Assembly: GCA_914767715.1 (NCBI GenBank)
Contig: OU612072.1
Location: forward strand, 19,158,001-19,222,000
Source of the DNA: Membranipora membranacea
Taxonomy: Eukaryota > Bryozoa > Gymnolaemata > Cheilostomatida > Membraniporidae
Direction of reading: 5' to 3'
Length of the DNA stretch: 64,000 bases
The position numbers and the translations under genes are program-made. Shown here one piece after another: positions 36,871-48,340 of the stretch. The notes below the pieces were generated by a model. The model saw only the letters and a program-made list of their open reading frames with translations. It did no database searches and was not told the DNA's origin. Position 1 is the stretch's first letter. Each line of letters opens with the position of its first letter.

Positions 36871-38808
36871 CTTACTCTATTTATCCTAGGATCTTGATAT
36901 TCGGGATTTTGAATGAGGCCAATGAGGCCATCAACTGGTCAGAGTTTGAAAGAATTCCAATTGCTATTTCAAATTTGAGCCTACCTTTTGGCTTGTTTTT
37001 TCACGACAAAAGTGGCCCTCGTTAAAAAGGTTGCTGACGCCAAACAAAGAGGGGCAGTCCCGAACGGGTTTCAGTTTCAAAGTCAGCATGAAATTGCCTA
37101 CGTGATAGAGCAGGTTAGAAGGAAATCTCTTTTTTAAACTGGCCGTAAAAAAAACCAAGGGTCCGCCCTTTGTTACTTTTTTAAATTTTAAACTCGCTCT
37201 AATTCCTGTTCTATTTATCGTAGGATCTTGATATTCGGGACTTAGAATGAGGCCAATGAGGCCATCAACTGCTCAGAGTTTGAAAGAATTCCGATTGCTA
37301 ATTCAATTTTAAGCCTGCCTTTTGGCTTGTTTTTTCATGACAAAAGTGGCCCTCGTTAAAAAGGTTGCTGACGCCAAACAAAGAGGAGCAGTCCCGAACG
37401 GGTTTCAGTTTCAAAATCAGCATGAAATTGCCTACGTTAAAGAGCAGGTTAGAAGGAAATCTATTTTTTAAACTGGCCGTAAAAAAAACCAAGGGTCCCC
37501 CTTTGTTACTTTTTTAAATTTTAAACTCCCTCTAATTCCTGTTCTATTTATTGTAGGATCTTGATATTCGGGACTTAGAATGAGGCCAATGATGCCATCA
37601 ACTGCTCAGAGTTTGAAAGAATTCCGATTGCTAATTCAAATTTAAGCCTGCCTTTTGGCATGTTTTTTCATGACAAAAGTGGCCCTCGTTAAAAAGGTTC
37701 CTGACTCCAAACAAAGAGGAGCAGTCCCGAACGGGTTTCAGTTTCAAAGTCAGCATGAAATTGCCTATGTTATAGTGCAGGTTAGAGGGAAATCTATTTT
37801 TTAAACTGGCCGTAAAAAAAACCAAGGGTCCCCCCTCTGTTACTTTTTTAAATTTTAAACTCGCTCTAATTCCTGTTCTATTTATCCTAGGATCTTGATA
37901 TTCGGGATTTTGAATGAGGCCAATGAGGCCATCAACTGGTCAGAGTTTGATAGAATTCCAATTGCTATTTCAAATTTGAGCCTACCTTTTGGCATGTTTT
38001 TTCACGACAAAAGTGGCCCTCGTTAAAAAGGTTGCTGACGCCAAACAAAGAGGGGCAGTCCCGAACGGGTTTCAGTTTCAAAATCAGCATGAAATTGCCT
38101 ACGTTAAAGAGCAGGTTAGAAGGAAATCTATTTTTTAAACTGGCCGTAAAAAAAACCAAGGGTCCCCCCTTTGTTACTTTTTTAAATTTTAAACTCGCTC
38201 TAATTCCTGTTCTATTTATCGTAGGATCTTGATATTCGGGACTTAGAATGAGGCCAATGAGGCCATCAACTGGTCAGTGTTTGAAAGAATTCCGATGGCT
38301 ATTTCAAATTTGAGCCTGCTGCTTGGCATGTTTTTTTATGACAAAAGTGGCCCGGGTAAAAAAGGTTGCTGACGCCAAACAAAGAGGAGCATTCCCAAAC
38401 GGGTTTCAGTTTCAAAGTCAGCATGAAATTGCCTACATTATAGAGCAGGTTAGAAGGAAATCTATTTTTTAAACTGGCCGTAAAAAACCAAGGGTCCCCC
38501 CTTTGTTACTTTTCCAAATTTTAAACTCGCTCTAATTCCTGTTCTATTTATCGTAGGATCTTGATATTCGGGACTTAGAATGAGGCCAATGAGGCCATCA
38601 ACTTGTCAGAGTTTGAAATAATTCCGATGGCTATTTCAAATTTGAACCTGCCGTTTGGCATGTTTTTTTATGACAAAAGTGGCCCAGGTAAAAAAGGTTG
38701 CTGACGCCAAACAAAGAGGAGCAGTCCCGAACAGGTTTCAGTTTTAAAGTCAGCATGAAATTGCTCACGTTATAGAGCAGGTTAGAAGGAAATCTATTTT
38801 TTAAACTG
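36820..38808. repeat. 1,989-bp tandem duplication (6 monomers minus 12 bp), copy 1
   Basis: This unit starts with a 12-bp deletion: cttactctatttatcc at 36,871 stands for the usual ctaattcctgttctatttatcc. It also carries private variants ggcttgttttttcacg and ggcttgttttttcatg, ggtccgccc, ggtcagtgtttg and gtaaaaaaccaagg. All recur 1,989 bp downstream, and I see no difference between the two copies. The seam can slide within about 36,803-36,846. Confidence 0.92.
36866..36886. other. 12-bp deletion marking a 322-bp monomer (first of two)
   Basis: Relative to other units, the run aattcctgttct is missing between ctct and attt, with a neighbouring cttgctc to cttactc change. The second occurrence is at about 38,860. 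The two are the copies of the 1,989-bp tandem duplication, so the deletion occurred once, before it. Confidence 0.88.
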
Positions 38809-40797
38809 GCCGTAAAAAAAACCAAGGGTCCCCCCTCTGTTACTTTTTTAAATTTTAAACTTACTCTATTTATCCTAGGATCTTGATATTCGGGATTTTG
38901 AATGAGGCCAATGAGGCCATCAACTGGTCAGAGTTTGAAAGAATTCCAATTGCTATTTCAAATTTGAGCCTACCTTTTGGCTTGTTTTTTCACGACAAAA
39001 GTGGCCCTCGTTAAAAAGGTTGCTGACGCCAAACAAAGAGGGGCAGTCCCGAACGGGTTTCAGTTTCAAAGTCAGCATGAAATTGCCTACGTGATAGAGC
39101 AGGTTAGAAGGAAATCTCTTTTTTAAACTGGCCGTAAAAAAAACCAAGGGTCCGCCCTTTGTTACTTTTTTAAATTTTAAACTCGCTCTAATTCCTGTTC
39201 TATTTATCGTAGGATCTTGATATTCGGGACTTAGAATGAGGCCAATGAGGCCATCAACTGCTCAGAGTTTGAAAGAATTCCGATTGCTAATTCAATTTTA
39301 AGCCTGCCTTTTGGCTTGTTTTTTCATGACAAAAGTGGCCCTCGTTAAAAAGGTTGCTGACGCCAAACAAAGAGGAGCAGTCCCGAACGGGTTTCAGTTT
39401 CAAAATCAGCATGAAATTGCCTACGTTAAAGAGCAGGTTAGAAGGAAATCTATTTTTTAAACTGGCCGTAAAAAAAACCAAGGGTCCCCCTTTGTTACTT
39501 TTTTAAATTTTAAACTCCCTCTAATTCCTGTTCTATTTATTGTAGGATCTTGATATTCGGGACTTAGAATGAGGCCAATGATGCCATCAACTGCTCAGAG
39601 TTTGAAAGAATTCCGATTGCTAATTCAAATTTAAGCCTGCCTTTTGGCATGTTTTTTCATGACAAAAGTGGCCCTCGTTAAAAAGGTTCCTGACTCCAAA
39701 CAAAGAGGAGCAGTCCCGAACGGGTTTCAGTTTCAAAGTCAGCATGAAATTGCCTATGTTATAGTGCAGGTTAGAGGGAAATCTATTTTTTAAACTGGCC
39801 GTAAAAAAAACCAAGGGTCCCCCCTCTGTTACTTTTTTAAATTTTAAACTCGCTCTAATTCCTGTTCTATTTATCCTAGGATCTTGATATTCGGGATTTT
39901 GAATGAGGCCAATGAGGCCATCAACTGGTCAGAGTTTGATAGAATTCCAATTGCTATTTCAAATTTGAGCCTACCTTTTGGCATGTTTTTTCACGACAAA
40001 AGTGGCCCTCGTTAAAAAGGTTGCTGACGCCAAACAAAGAGGGGCAGTCCCGAACGGGTTTCAGTTTCAAAATCAGCATGAAATTGCCTACGTTAAAGAG
40101 CAGGTTAGAAGGAAATCTATTTTTTAAACTGGCCGTAAAAAAAACCAAGGGTCCCCCCTTTGTTACTTTTTTAAATTTTAAACTCGCTCTAATTCCTGTT
40201 CTATTTATCGTAGGATCTTGATATTCGGGACTTAGAATGAGGCCAATGAGGCCATCAACTGGTCAGTGTTTGAAAGAATTCCGATGGCTATTTCAAATTT
40301 GAGCCTGCTGCTTGGCATGTTTTTTTATGACAAAAGTGGCCCGGGTAAAAAAGGTTGCTGACGCCAAACAAAGAGGAGCATTCCCAAACGGGTTTCAGTT
40401 TCAAAGTCAGCATGAAATTGCCTACATTATAGAGCAGGTTAGAAGGAAATCTATTTTTTAAACTGGCCGTAAAAAACCAAGGGTCCCCCCTTTGTTACTT
40501 TTCCAAATTTTAAACTCGCTCTAATTCCTGTTCTATTTATCGTAGGATCTTGATATTCGGGACTTAGAATGAGGCCAATGAGGCCATCAACTTGTCAGAG
40601 TTTGAAATAATTCCGATGGCTATTTCAAATTTGAACCTGCCGTTTGGCATGTTTTTTTATGACAAAAGTGGCCCAGGTAAAAAAGGTTGCTGACGCCAAA
40701 CAAAGAGGAGCAGTCCCGAACAGGTTTCAGTTTTAAAGTCAGCATGAAATTGCTCACGTTATAGAGCAGGTTAGAAGGAAATCTATTTTTTAAACTG
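38809..40797. repeat. 1,989-bp tandem duplication, copy 2
   Basis: This copy repeats the six-unit block, including the 12-bp deletion at about 38,860, ggtccgccc near 39,152 and ggtcagtgtttg near 40,262. Apparent identity over almost 2 kb makes this among the most recent events in the window. The alternative is an assembly duplication. Confidence 0.92.
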
Positions 40798-43077
40798 GCC
40801 GTAAAAAAAACCAAGGGTCCCCCCTTTGTTACTTTTTTAAATTTTAAACTCGCTCTAATTCCTGTTCTATTTATCGTAGGATCTCGATTTGCGTGACGTA
40901 GAATGAGGCCAATGAGGCCATCAACTGGTCAGAGTTTTAAAGAATTCTGATGGCTATTTCAAATTTGAGCCTGCCGTTTGGCATGTTTTTTCATGACAAA
41001 AGTGGCCCTCGTTAAAAAGGTTGCTGACGCCAAACAAAGAGGGGCAGTCCCGAACGGGTTTCAGTTTCAAAGTCAGCATGAAATTGCCTACGTTATTGAG
41101 CAGGTTAGAAGGAAATCTATTTTTTGAACTGGCCGTAAAAAAAGCCAAGGGTCCCCCCTTTGTTACTTTTTTAAATTTTAAACTCGCTCTAATTCCTGTT
41201 CTATTTATTGTAGGATCTTGATATTCGGGATTTTGAATGAGGCCAATGAGGCCATCAACTGGTCAGAGTTTGAAAGAATTCCAATTGCTATTTCAAATTT
41301 GAGCCTGCCTTTTTGCATGTTTTTTCATGACAAAAGTGACCCTCGTTTAAAAGGTTGCTGACGCCAAACAAGGAGGGGCAGTCCCGAACGGGTTTCAGTT
41401 TCAAAATCAGCATGAAATTGCCTACGTTAAAGAGCAGGTTAGAAGGAAATCTATTTTTTAAACTGGCCGTAACAAAAACCAAGGGTCCCCCTTTGTTACT
41501 CTTTTAAATTTTAAACTCCCTCTAATTCCTGTTCTATTTATCGTAGGATCTTGATATTCGGGACTTAGAATGAGGCCAATGAGGCCATCAACTGCTCAGA
41601 GTTTGAAAGAATTCCGATTGCTAATTCAAATTTAAGCCTGCCTTTTGGCATGTTTTTTCATGACAAAAGTGGCCCTCGTTAAAAAGGTTGCTGACTCCAA
41701 ACAAAGAGGAGCAGTCCCGAGCGGGTTTCAGTTTCAAAGTCAGCATGAAATTGCCTATGTTATAGAGCAGGTTAGAGGGAAATCTATTTTTTAAACTGGC
41801 CGTAAAAAAAACCAAGGGTCCCCCCTCTGTTACTTTTTTAAATTTTAAACTCGCTCTAATTCATGTTCTATTTATCCTAGGATCTTGATATTCGGGATTT
41901 TGAATGAGGCCAATGAGGCCATCAACTGGTCAGAGTTTGAAAGAATTCCAATTGCTATTTCAAATTTGAGCCTACCTTTTGGCATGTTTTTTCACGACAA
42001 AAGTGGCCCTCGTTAAAAAGGTTGCTGACGCCAAACAAAGAGGGGCAGTCCCGAACGGGTTTCAGTTTCAAAGTCAGCATGAAATTGCCTACGTGATAGA
42101 GCAGGTTAGAAGAAAATCTCTTTTTTAAACTGGCCGTAAAAAAAACCAAGGGTCCCCCCTTTGTTACTTTTTTAAATTTTAAACTCGCTCTAATTCCTGT
42201 TCTATTTATCGTAGGATCTTGATATTCGGGACTTAGAATGAGGCCAATGAGGCCATCAACTGGTCAGAGTTTGAAAGAATTCCGATTGCTATTTCAAATT
42301 TGAGCCTGCCGTTTGGCATGTTTTTTTATGACAAAAGTGGTCAAGGTTAAAAAGGTTGCTGACGCCAAACAAAGAGGAGCAATCCCGAACGGGTTTCAGT
42401 TTCAAAGTCAGCATGAAATTGACTACGTTATAGAGCAGGTTAGAAGGAAATCAATTTTTTAAACTGGCTGTAAAGAAGACCAAGGGTCTCCCCTTTGTTA
42501 CTTTTTTAAATTTTAAACTCGCTCTAATTCCTGTTCTATTTATCAGAGGATCTTGATATTCGGGACTTAGAATGAGGCCAATGAGGCCATCAACTGGTCA
42601 GAGTTTGAAAGAATTCCGATAGCTATTTCAAATTTGAGCCTGCCGTTTGGCATGTTTTTTTATGACAAAAGTGGCCCAGGTTAAAAAGGTTGCTGACGCC
42701 AAACAAAGAGGAGCAGTCCCGAACGGGTTTCAGTTTCAAAATCAGCATGGAATTGCCTACGTTAAAGAGCAGGTTAGAAGGAAATCTATTTTTTAAACTG
42801 GCCGTAAAAAAAACCAAGGGTCCCCCTTTGTTACTTTTTTAAATTTTAAACTCCCTCTAATTCCTGTTCTATTTATCGAAGGATCTTGATATTCGGGACT
42901 TAGAATGAGGCCAATGAGGCCATCAACTGCTCAGAGTTTGAAAGAATTCCGATTGCTAATTCAATTTTAAGCCTGCCTTTTGGCATGTTTTTTCATGACA
43001 AAAGTGGCCCTCGTTAAAAAGGTTGCTGACGCCAAACAAAGAGGAGCAGTCCCGAACGGGTTTCAGTTTCAAAATCA

Positions 43078-43102
43078 GCATGAAATTGCCTACGTTATAG
43101 AG
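43078..43102. other. Junction between subfamilies A and B
   Basis: One monomer reads as A up to cagtttcaaaatcagcatgaa and as B from acgttatagagtaggttag onward, with no gap or phase change. To the left all A markers hold for kilobases; to the right all B markers hold. The first B units have many private substitutions (tttttcaatctggcc, gtataaaaaacc), as if this edge is older than the blocks on either side. Confidence 0.82.
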
Positions 43103-43239
43103 TAGGTTAGAAAGAAATCTATTTTTCAATCTGGCCGTATAAAAAACCAAGGGTCCCCCCTTTGTTACTTTTTTAAATGTTAAACTCGCTCTAATTCCTG
43201 TTCTATTTATCGTAGGATATTGATATTCAGGATTTTGAA

Positions 43240-44912
43240 TGAGGCCAATGAGGCCATCAGCTGGTCAGAGTTTGAAAGAATTCCGATGTCTATTTAAAAT
43301 TTGAGCCTGCCGTTTGGCATGTATTTTTATGACAAAAGTGGCCCTCGTTATAAACGTTGTTGATGCCAAACTAAGAGGAGCAGTGACGAACAGGTTTCAG
43401 TTTCAAAGTCAGCATGAAATTGCCTACGTAATAAAGTAGGTTAGTAGGAATTCTATTTTTTAAACTGGCCGTAAAAAAAACCAAGGATCCCCCCTTTGTT
43501 ATTTTTTTAAAATTCAAACTCGCTCTAATTCCCGTTCTATTTATTGTAGGATCTTGATATTTGGGATTTCGAATGAGGCCAATGAGGCCATCAGCTGGTC
43601 AGAGTTTAAAAGAAATCCGATAGCTATATAAAATTTTAGCCTGCCGTTTGGCATGTTTTTTTATAACAAAAGTAGCACTCGTTAAAAACGTTGTTGACGC
43701 CAAACTAAGTGGAGCAGTCCCGAACGGGTTTCTGTTTCAAAGTCAGCATGAAATTGCCCACGTAAAAAAGTAGGTTAGAAGGAAATCTATTTTTTAAACT
43801 GGCCGTAAAATAAACCAAGGGTCCCCCCTTTGTTACTTTTTTAAATTTTAAACTCGCTCTAATTCCTGTTATATTTACTGTAGGATCTTGATATTCGGGA
43901 TTTTGAATGAGGCCAATGAGGCCATCAGCTGGTCAGAGTTTGAAAGAATTCCAATGGCTATTTGAAATTTGAGCCTGCCCTTTGGCATGTTTTTTTATGA
44001 CAAAAGTGGCCCTCGTTAAAAACGTTGCTGACGCCAAACTAAGAGGAGCAGTGACGAACATGTTTCAGTTTCAAAGTCAGCATGAAATTGCCTACGTAAT
44101 AGAGTAGTTTAGAAGGAAATCTATTTTATAAACTGGCCGTAAAAAAAAACCAAGGGTCCCCCCTTTGTTACTTTTTAAAATTTTAAACTCGCTCTAATTC
44201 CTGTTCTATTTATCGTAGGGTCTTGATATTCGGGATTTTGAATGAGGCCAATGAGGCCATCAGCTGGTCAGAGTTTGAAAGAATTCCGATGGCTATTTCA
44301 AATTTGAGCCCGCCGTTTGGCATGTTTTTTTTATGACAAAAATGGCCCTCGTTAAAAACGTTGCTGACGCCAAACTAAGAGGAGCAGTGACGAACAGGTT
44401 TCAGTTTCAAAGTCAGCATGAAATGTCATACGTTATAGAGTAGGTTAGTAGGAAATCTATTTTTTAAACTGGCCGTAAAAAAAACCAAGGATCCCCCCTT
44501 TGTTACTTTTTTAAATCTTAAACTCACTCTAATTCCTGTTCTATTTATTGTAGGATCTTGATATTTGGGATTTTCAATGAGGCCAATGAGGCCATCAGCT
44601 GGTCAGAGTTTGAAAGAATTCCGATGGCTATTTCAAATTTGAGCCCGCCGTTTGGCATTTTTTTATTATAACAAAAGTAGCACTCGTTAAAAACGTTGTT
44701 GACGCCAAACTAAATGGAGCAGTCCCGAACGGGTTTCTGTTTCAAAGTCAGCATTAAATTGCCTACGTAATAAAGTAGGTTAGAAGGAAATCTATTTTTT
44801 AAACTGGCCGTAAAATAAACCAAGGGACCCCCCTTTGTTACTTTTTAAAATTTTAAACTCGCTCTAATTCCTGTTCTATTTATCGTAGGGTCTTGATATT
44901 CGGGATTTTGAA
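43240..44912. repeat. 1,673-bp tandem duplication in B (5 monomers), copy 1
   Basis: Rare variants gatgtctatttaaaa, catgtatttttatg, gttgatgcc, aaaagaaatccgatag, cattttttta and atgaaatgtcatacg all recur 1,673 bp to the right in the same order. The start differs from the second copy only upstream of about 43,240 (ggatattg against gggtcttg). Breakpoints are uncertain by about 40 bp. Confidence 0.9.
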
Positions 44913-46585
44913 TGAGGCCAATGAGGCCATCAGCTGGTCAGAGTTTGAAAGAATTCCGATGTCTATTTAAAATTTGAGCCTGCCGTTTGGCATGTATTTT
45001 TATGACAAAAGTGGCCCTCGTTATAAACGTTGTTGATGCCAAACTAAGAGGAGCAGTGACGAACAGGTTTCAGTTTCAAAGTCAGCATGAAATTGCCTAC
45101 GTAATAAAGTAGGTTAGTAGGAATTCTATTTTTTAAACTGGCCGTAAAAAAAACCAAGGATCCCCCCTTTGTTATTTTTTTAAAATTCAAACTCGCTCTA
45201 ATTCCCGTTCTATTTATTGTAGGATCTTGATATTTGGGATTTCGAATGAGGCCAATGAGGCCATCAGCTGGTCAGAGTTTAAAAGAAATCCGATAGCTAT
45301 ATAAAATTTTAGCCTGCCGTTTGGCATGTTTTTTTATAACAAAAGTAGCACTCGTTAAAAACGTTGTTGACGCCAAACTAAGTGGAGCAGTCCCGAACGG
45401 GTTTCTGTTTCAAAGTCAGCATGAAATTGCCCACGTAAAAAAGTAGGTTAGAAGGAAATCTATTTTTTAAACTGGCCGTAAAATAAACCAAGGGTCCCCC
45501 CTTTGTTACTTTTTTAAATTTTAAACTCGCTCTAATTCCTGTTATATTTACTGTAGGATCTTGATATTCGGGATTTTGAATGAGGCCAATGAGGCCATCA
45601 GCTGGTCAGAGTTTGAAAGAATTCCAATGGCTATTTGAAATTTGAGCCTGCCCTTTGGCATGTTTTTTTATGACAAAAGTGGCCCTCGTTAAAAACGTTG
45701 CTGACGCCAAACTAAGAGGAGCAGTGACGAACATGTTTCAGTTTCAAAGTCAGCATGAAATTGCCTACGTAATAGAGTAGTTTAGAAGGAAATCTATTTT
45801 ATAAACTGGCCGTAAAAAAAAACCAAGGGTCCCCCCTTTGTTACTTTTTAAAATTTTAAACTCGCTCTAATTCCTGTTCTATTTATCGTAGGGTCTTGAT
45901 ATTCGGGATTTTGAATGAGGCCAATGAGGCCATCAGCTGGTCAGAGTTTGAAAGAATTCCGATGGCTATTTCAAATTTGAGCCCGCCGTTTGGCATGTTT
46001 TTTTTATGACAAAAATGGCCCTCGTTAAAAACGTTGCTGACGCCAAACTAAGAGGAGCAGTGACGAACAGGTTTCAGTTTCAAAGTCAGCATGAAATGTC
46101 ATACGTTATAGAGTAGGTTAGTAGGAAATCTATTTTTTAAACTGGCCGTAAAAAAAACCAAGGATCCCCCCTTTGTTACTTTTTTAAATCTTAAACTCAC
46201 TCTAATTCCTGTTCTATTTATTGTAGGATCTTGATATTTGGGATTTTCAATGAGGCCAATGAGGCCATCAGCTGGTCAGAGTTTGAAAGAATTCCGATGG
46301 CTATTTCAAATTTGAGCCCGCCGTTTGGCATTTTTTTATTATAACAAAAGTAGCACTCGTTAAAAACGTTGTTGACGCCAAACTAAATGGAGCAGTCCCG
46401 AACGGGTTTCTGTTTCAAAGTCAGCATTAAATTGCCTACGTAATAAAGTAGGTTAGAAGGAAATCTATTTTTTAAACTGGCCGTAAAATAAACCAAGGGA
46501 CCCCCCTTTGTTACTTTTTAAAATTTTAAACTCGCTCTAATTCCTGTTCTATTTATCGTAGGGTCTTGATATTCGGGATTTTGAA
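44913..46585. repeat. 1,673-bp tandem duplication in B (5 monomers), copy 2
   Basis: This copy repeats the five-unit block. It ends where the expected gatgtctattt is replaced by gatggctatttc near 46,631, and the array enters the 10-monomer region. No substitution between the copies was noticed by eye. Confidence 0.9.
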
Positions 46586-48340
46586 TGAGGCCAATGAGGC
46601 CATCAGCTGGTCAGAGTTTGAAAGAATTCCGATGGCTATTTCAAATTTGAGCCCGCCGTTTGGCATGTTTTTTTTATGACAAAAATGGCCCTCGTTAAAA
46701 ACGTTGTTGTCGCCAAACTAAGAGGAGCAGTCCCGAACGGGATTCAGTTTTAAAGTCAGCATGAAATTGCCTACGTTATAGAGTAGGTTAGAAAGAAATC
46801 TATTTTTTAAACTGGCCGTAAAAAAAACCAAGGGTCCCCCCTTTGTTACTTTTTTTAATTTTAAACTCGCTCTAATTCCCGTTCTATTTATCGTAGGATC
46901 TTGATATTTGGGATTTTCAATGAGGCCAATGAGGCCATCAGCTGGTCAGAGTTTGAAAGAATTCCGATGGCTATTTCAAATTTGAGCCCGCCGTTTGGCA
47001 TGTTTCTTTATGACAAAAATGGCCCTCGTTAAAAACGTTGCTGTCGCCAAACTAAGAGGAGCAGTCCCCAACGGGTTTCAGTTTTAAAGTCAGCATGAAA
47101 TTGCCTACGTTATAGAGTAGGTTAGAAGGAAACCTATTTTATAAACTGGCCGTAAAAAAAACCAACTGTCCCCCCTTTGTTACTTTTTTAAATTTTAAAC
47201 TCGCTCTAATTCCCGTTCTATTTATCGTATGATCTTGATATTTGGGATTTTCAATGAGGCCAATGAGGCCATCAGCTGGTCAGAGTTTGAAAGAATTCCG
47301 ATGGCTATTTCAAATTTGAGCCCGCCGTTTGGCATGTTTTTTTATGTTAAAAATGGCCCTCGTTAAAAACGTTGCTGTCGCCAAACTAAGAGGAGCAGTC
47401 CCCAACGGGTTTCAGTTTTAAAGTCAGCATGAAATTGCCTACGTTATAGAGTAGGTTAGAAGGAAACCTATTTTTTAAACTGGCCGTAAAAAAAACCAAG
47501 GGTCCCCCCTTTGTTACTTTTTTAAATCTTAAACTCGCTCTAATTCCTGTTCTATTTATTGTAGGATCTTGATCTTCGGGATTTTGAATGAGGCCAATGA
47601 GGCCATCAGCTGGTCAGAGTTTGAAAGAATTCCGATGGCTATTTCAAATTTGAGCCCGCCGTTTGGCATGTTTTTTTATGACAAAAATGGCCCTCGTTAA
47701 AAACGTTGCTGTCGCCAAACTAAGAGGAGCAGTCCCGAACGGGATTCAGTTTTAAAGTCAGCATGAAATTGCCTACGTTATAGAGTAGGTTAGAAAGAAA
47801 TCTATTTTTTAAACTGGCCGTAAAAAAAACCAAGGGTCCCCCCTTTGTTACTTTTTAAAAGTTTAAACTCGCTCTAATTCCCGTTCTATTTATCGTAGGA
47901 TCTTGATATTTGGGATTTTCAAGGAGGCCAATGAGGCCATCAGCTGGTCAGAGTTTGAAAGAATTCCGATGGCTATTTCAAATTTGAGCCCGCCGTTTGG
48001 CATGTTTTTTTATGACAAAAATGGCCCTCGTTAAAAACGTTGCTGTCGCCAAACTAAGAGGAGCAGTCCCCAACGGGTTTCAGTTTTAAAGTCAGCATGA
48101 AATTGCCTACGTTATAGAGTAGGTTAGAAGGAAACCTATTTTTTAAACTGGCCGTAAAAAAAACCAAGGGTCCCCCCTTTGTTACTATTTTAAATTTTAA
48201 ACTCGCTCTAATTGCTGTTCTATTTATCGTAGGATCTTGATATTCGGGATTTTGAATGAGGCCAATGAGGTTATCAGCTGGTCAGAGTTTGAAGGAATTC
48301 CGATGGCTATTTCAAATTTGAGCCTGCCGTTTGGCATGTT
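46260..48340. repeat. First, more diverged copy of the 10-monomer segment
   Basis: This stretch matches 49,602-51,682 at an offset of 3,342 bp and, through it, 53,401-55,022. Shared features are cattttttta, gtaaaataaacc, gggattcagttttaaag, ccccaacggg, aaacctattttat and gaggttatcagc. Private changes include accaactgtc at 47,161 and ttatgttaaaaatgg near 47,343. It parts from the others near 48,340. Confidence 0.82.

Larger units (their letters stand above)
1..43090. repeat. Subfamily A block of the array
   Basis: Units here share aaacaaagag, gagcaggtt, usually aaaaaggtt, and catcaactg, against aaactaagag, gagtaggtt, aaaaacgtt and catcagctg in the right-hand block. Units are diverged into recognisable variant classes that recur in a set order, the mark of higher-order organisation. 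Class markers include ccaattgctattt with cctacctttt (class 1), aaagtggtcaagg (class 2), gctaattcaatttt with a C5 run (class 3), gctaattcaaaatt with ggttcctgactcc (class 4), gctaattcaaattt with gactccaaac (class 5), and aaagtgaccctcgttt with C5 (class 6). Most units keep a 64-codon minus-strand frame open. Nothing other than satellite is seen. Confidence 0.92.

Noticed and set aside
36820-40797. Assembly artefact as the explanation for the perfect 1,989-bp duplication
   Set aside because: Not proven false, but not preferred: similar recent duplications with one or two differences (3,340 and 1,337 bp) occur elsewhere, so real recent amplification is expected here. Kept as an alternative in the finding.
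43805-43820. Poly(A) signal aataaa-like site in gtaaaataaacc
   Set aside because: A single-base variant within the A-tract of a few B units; no transcript context.
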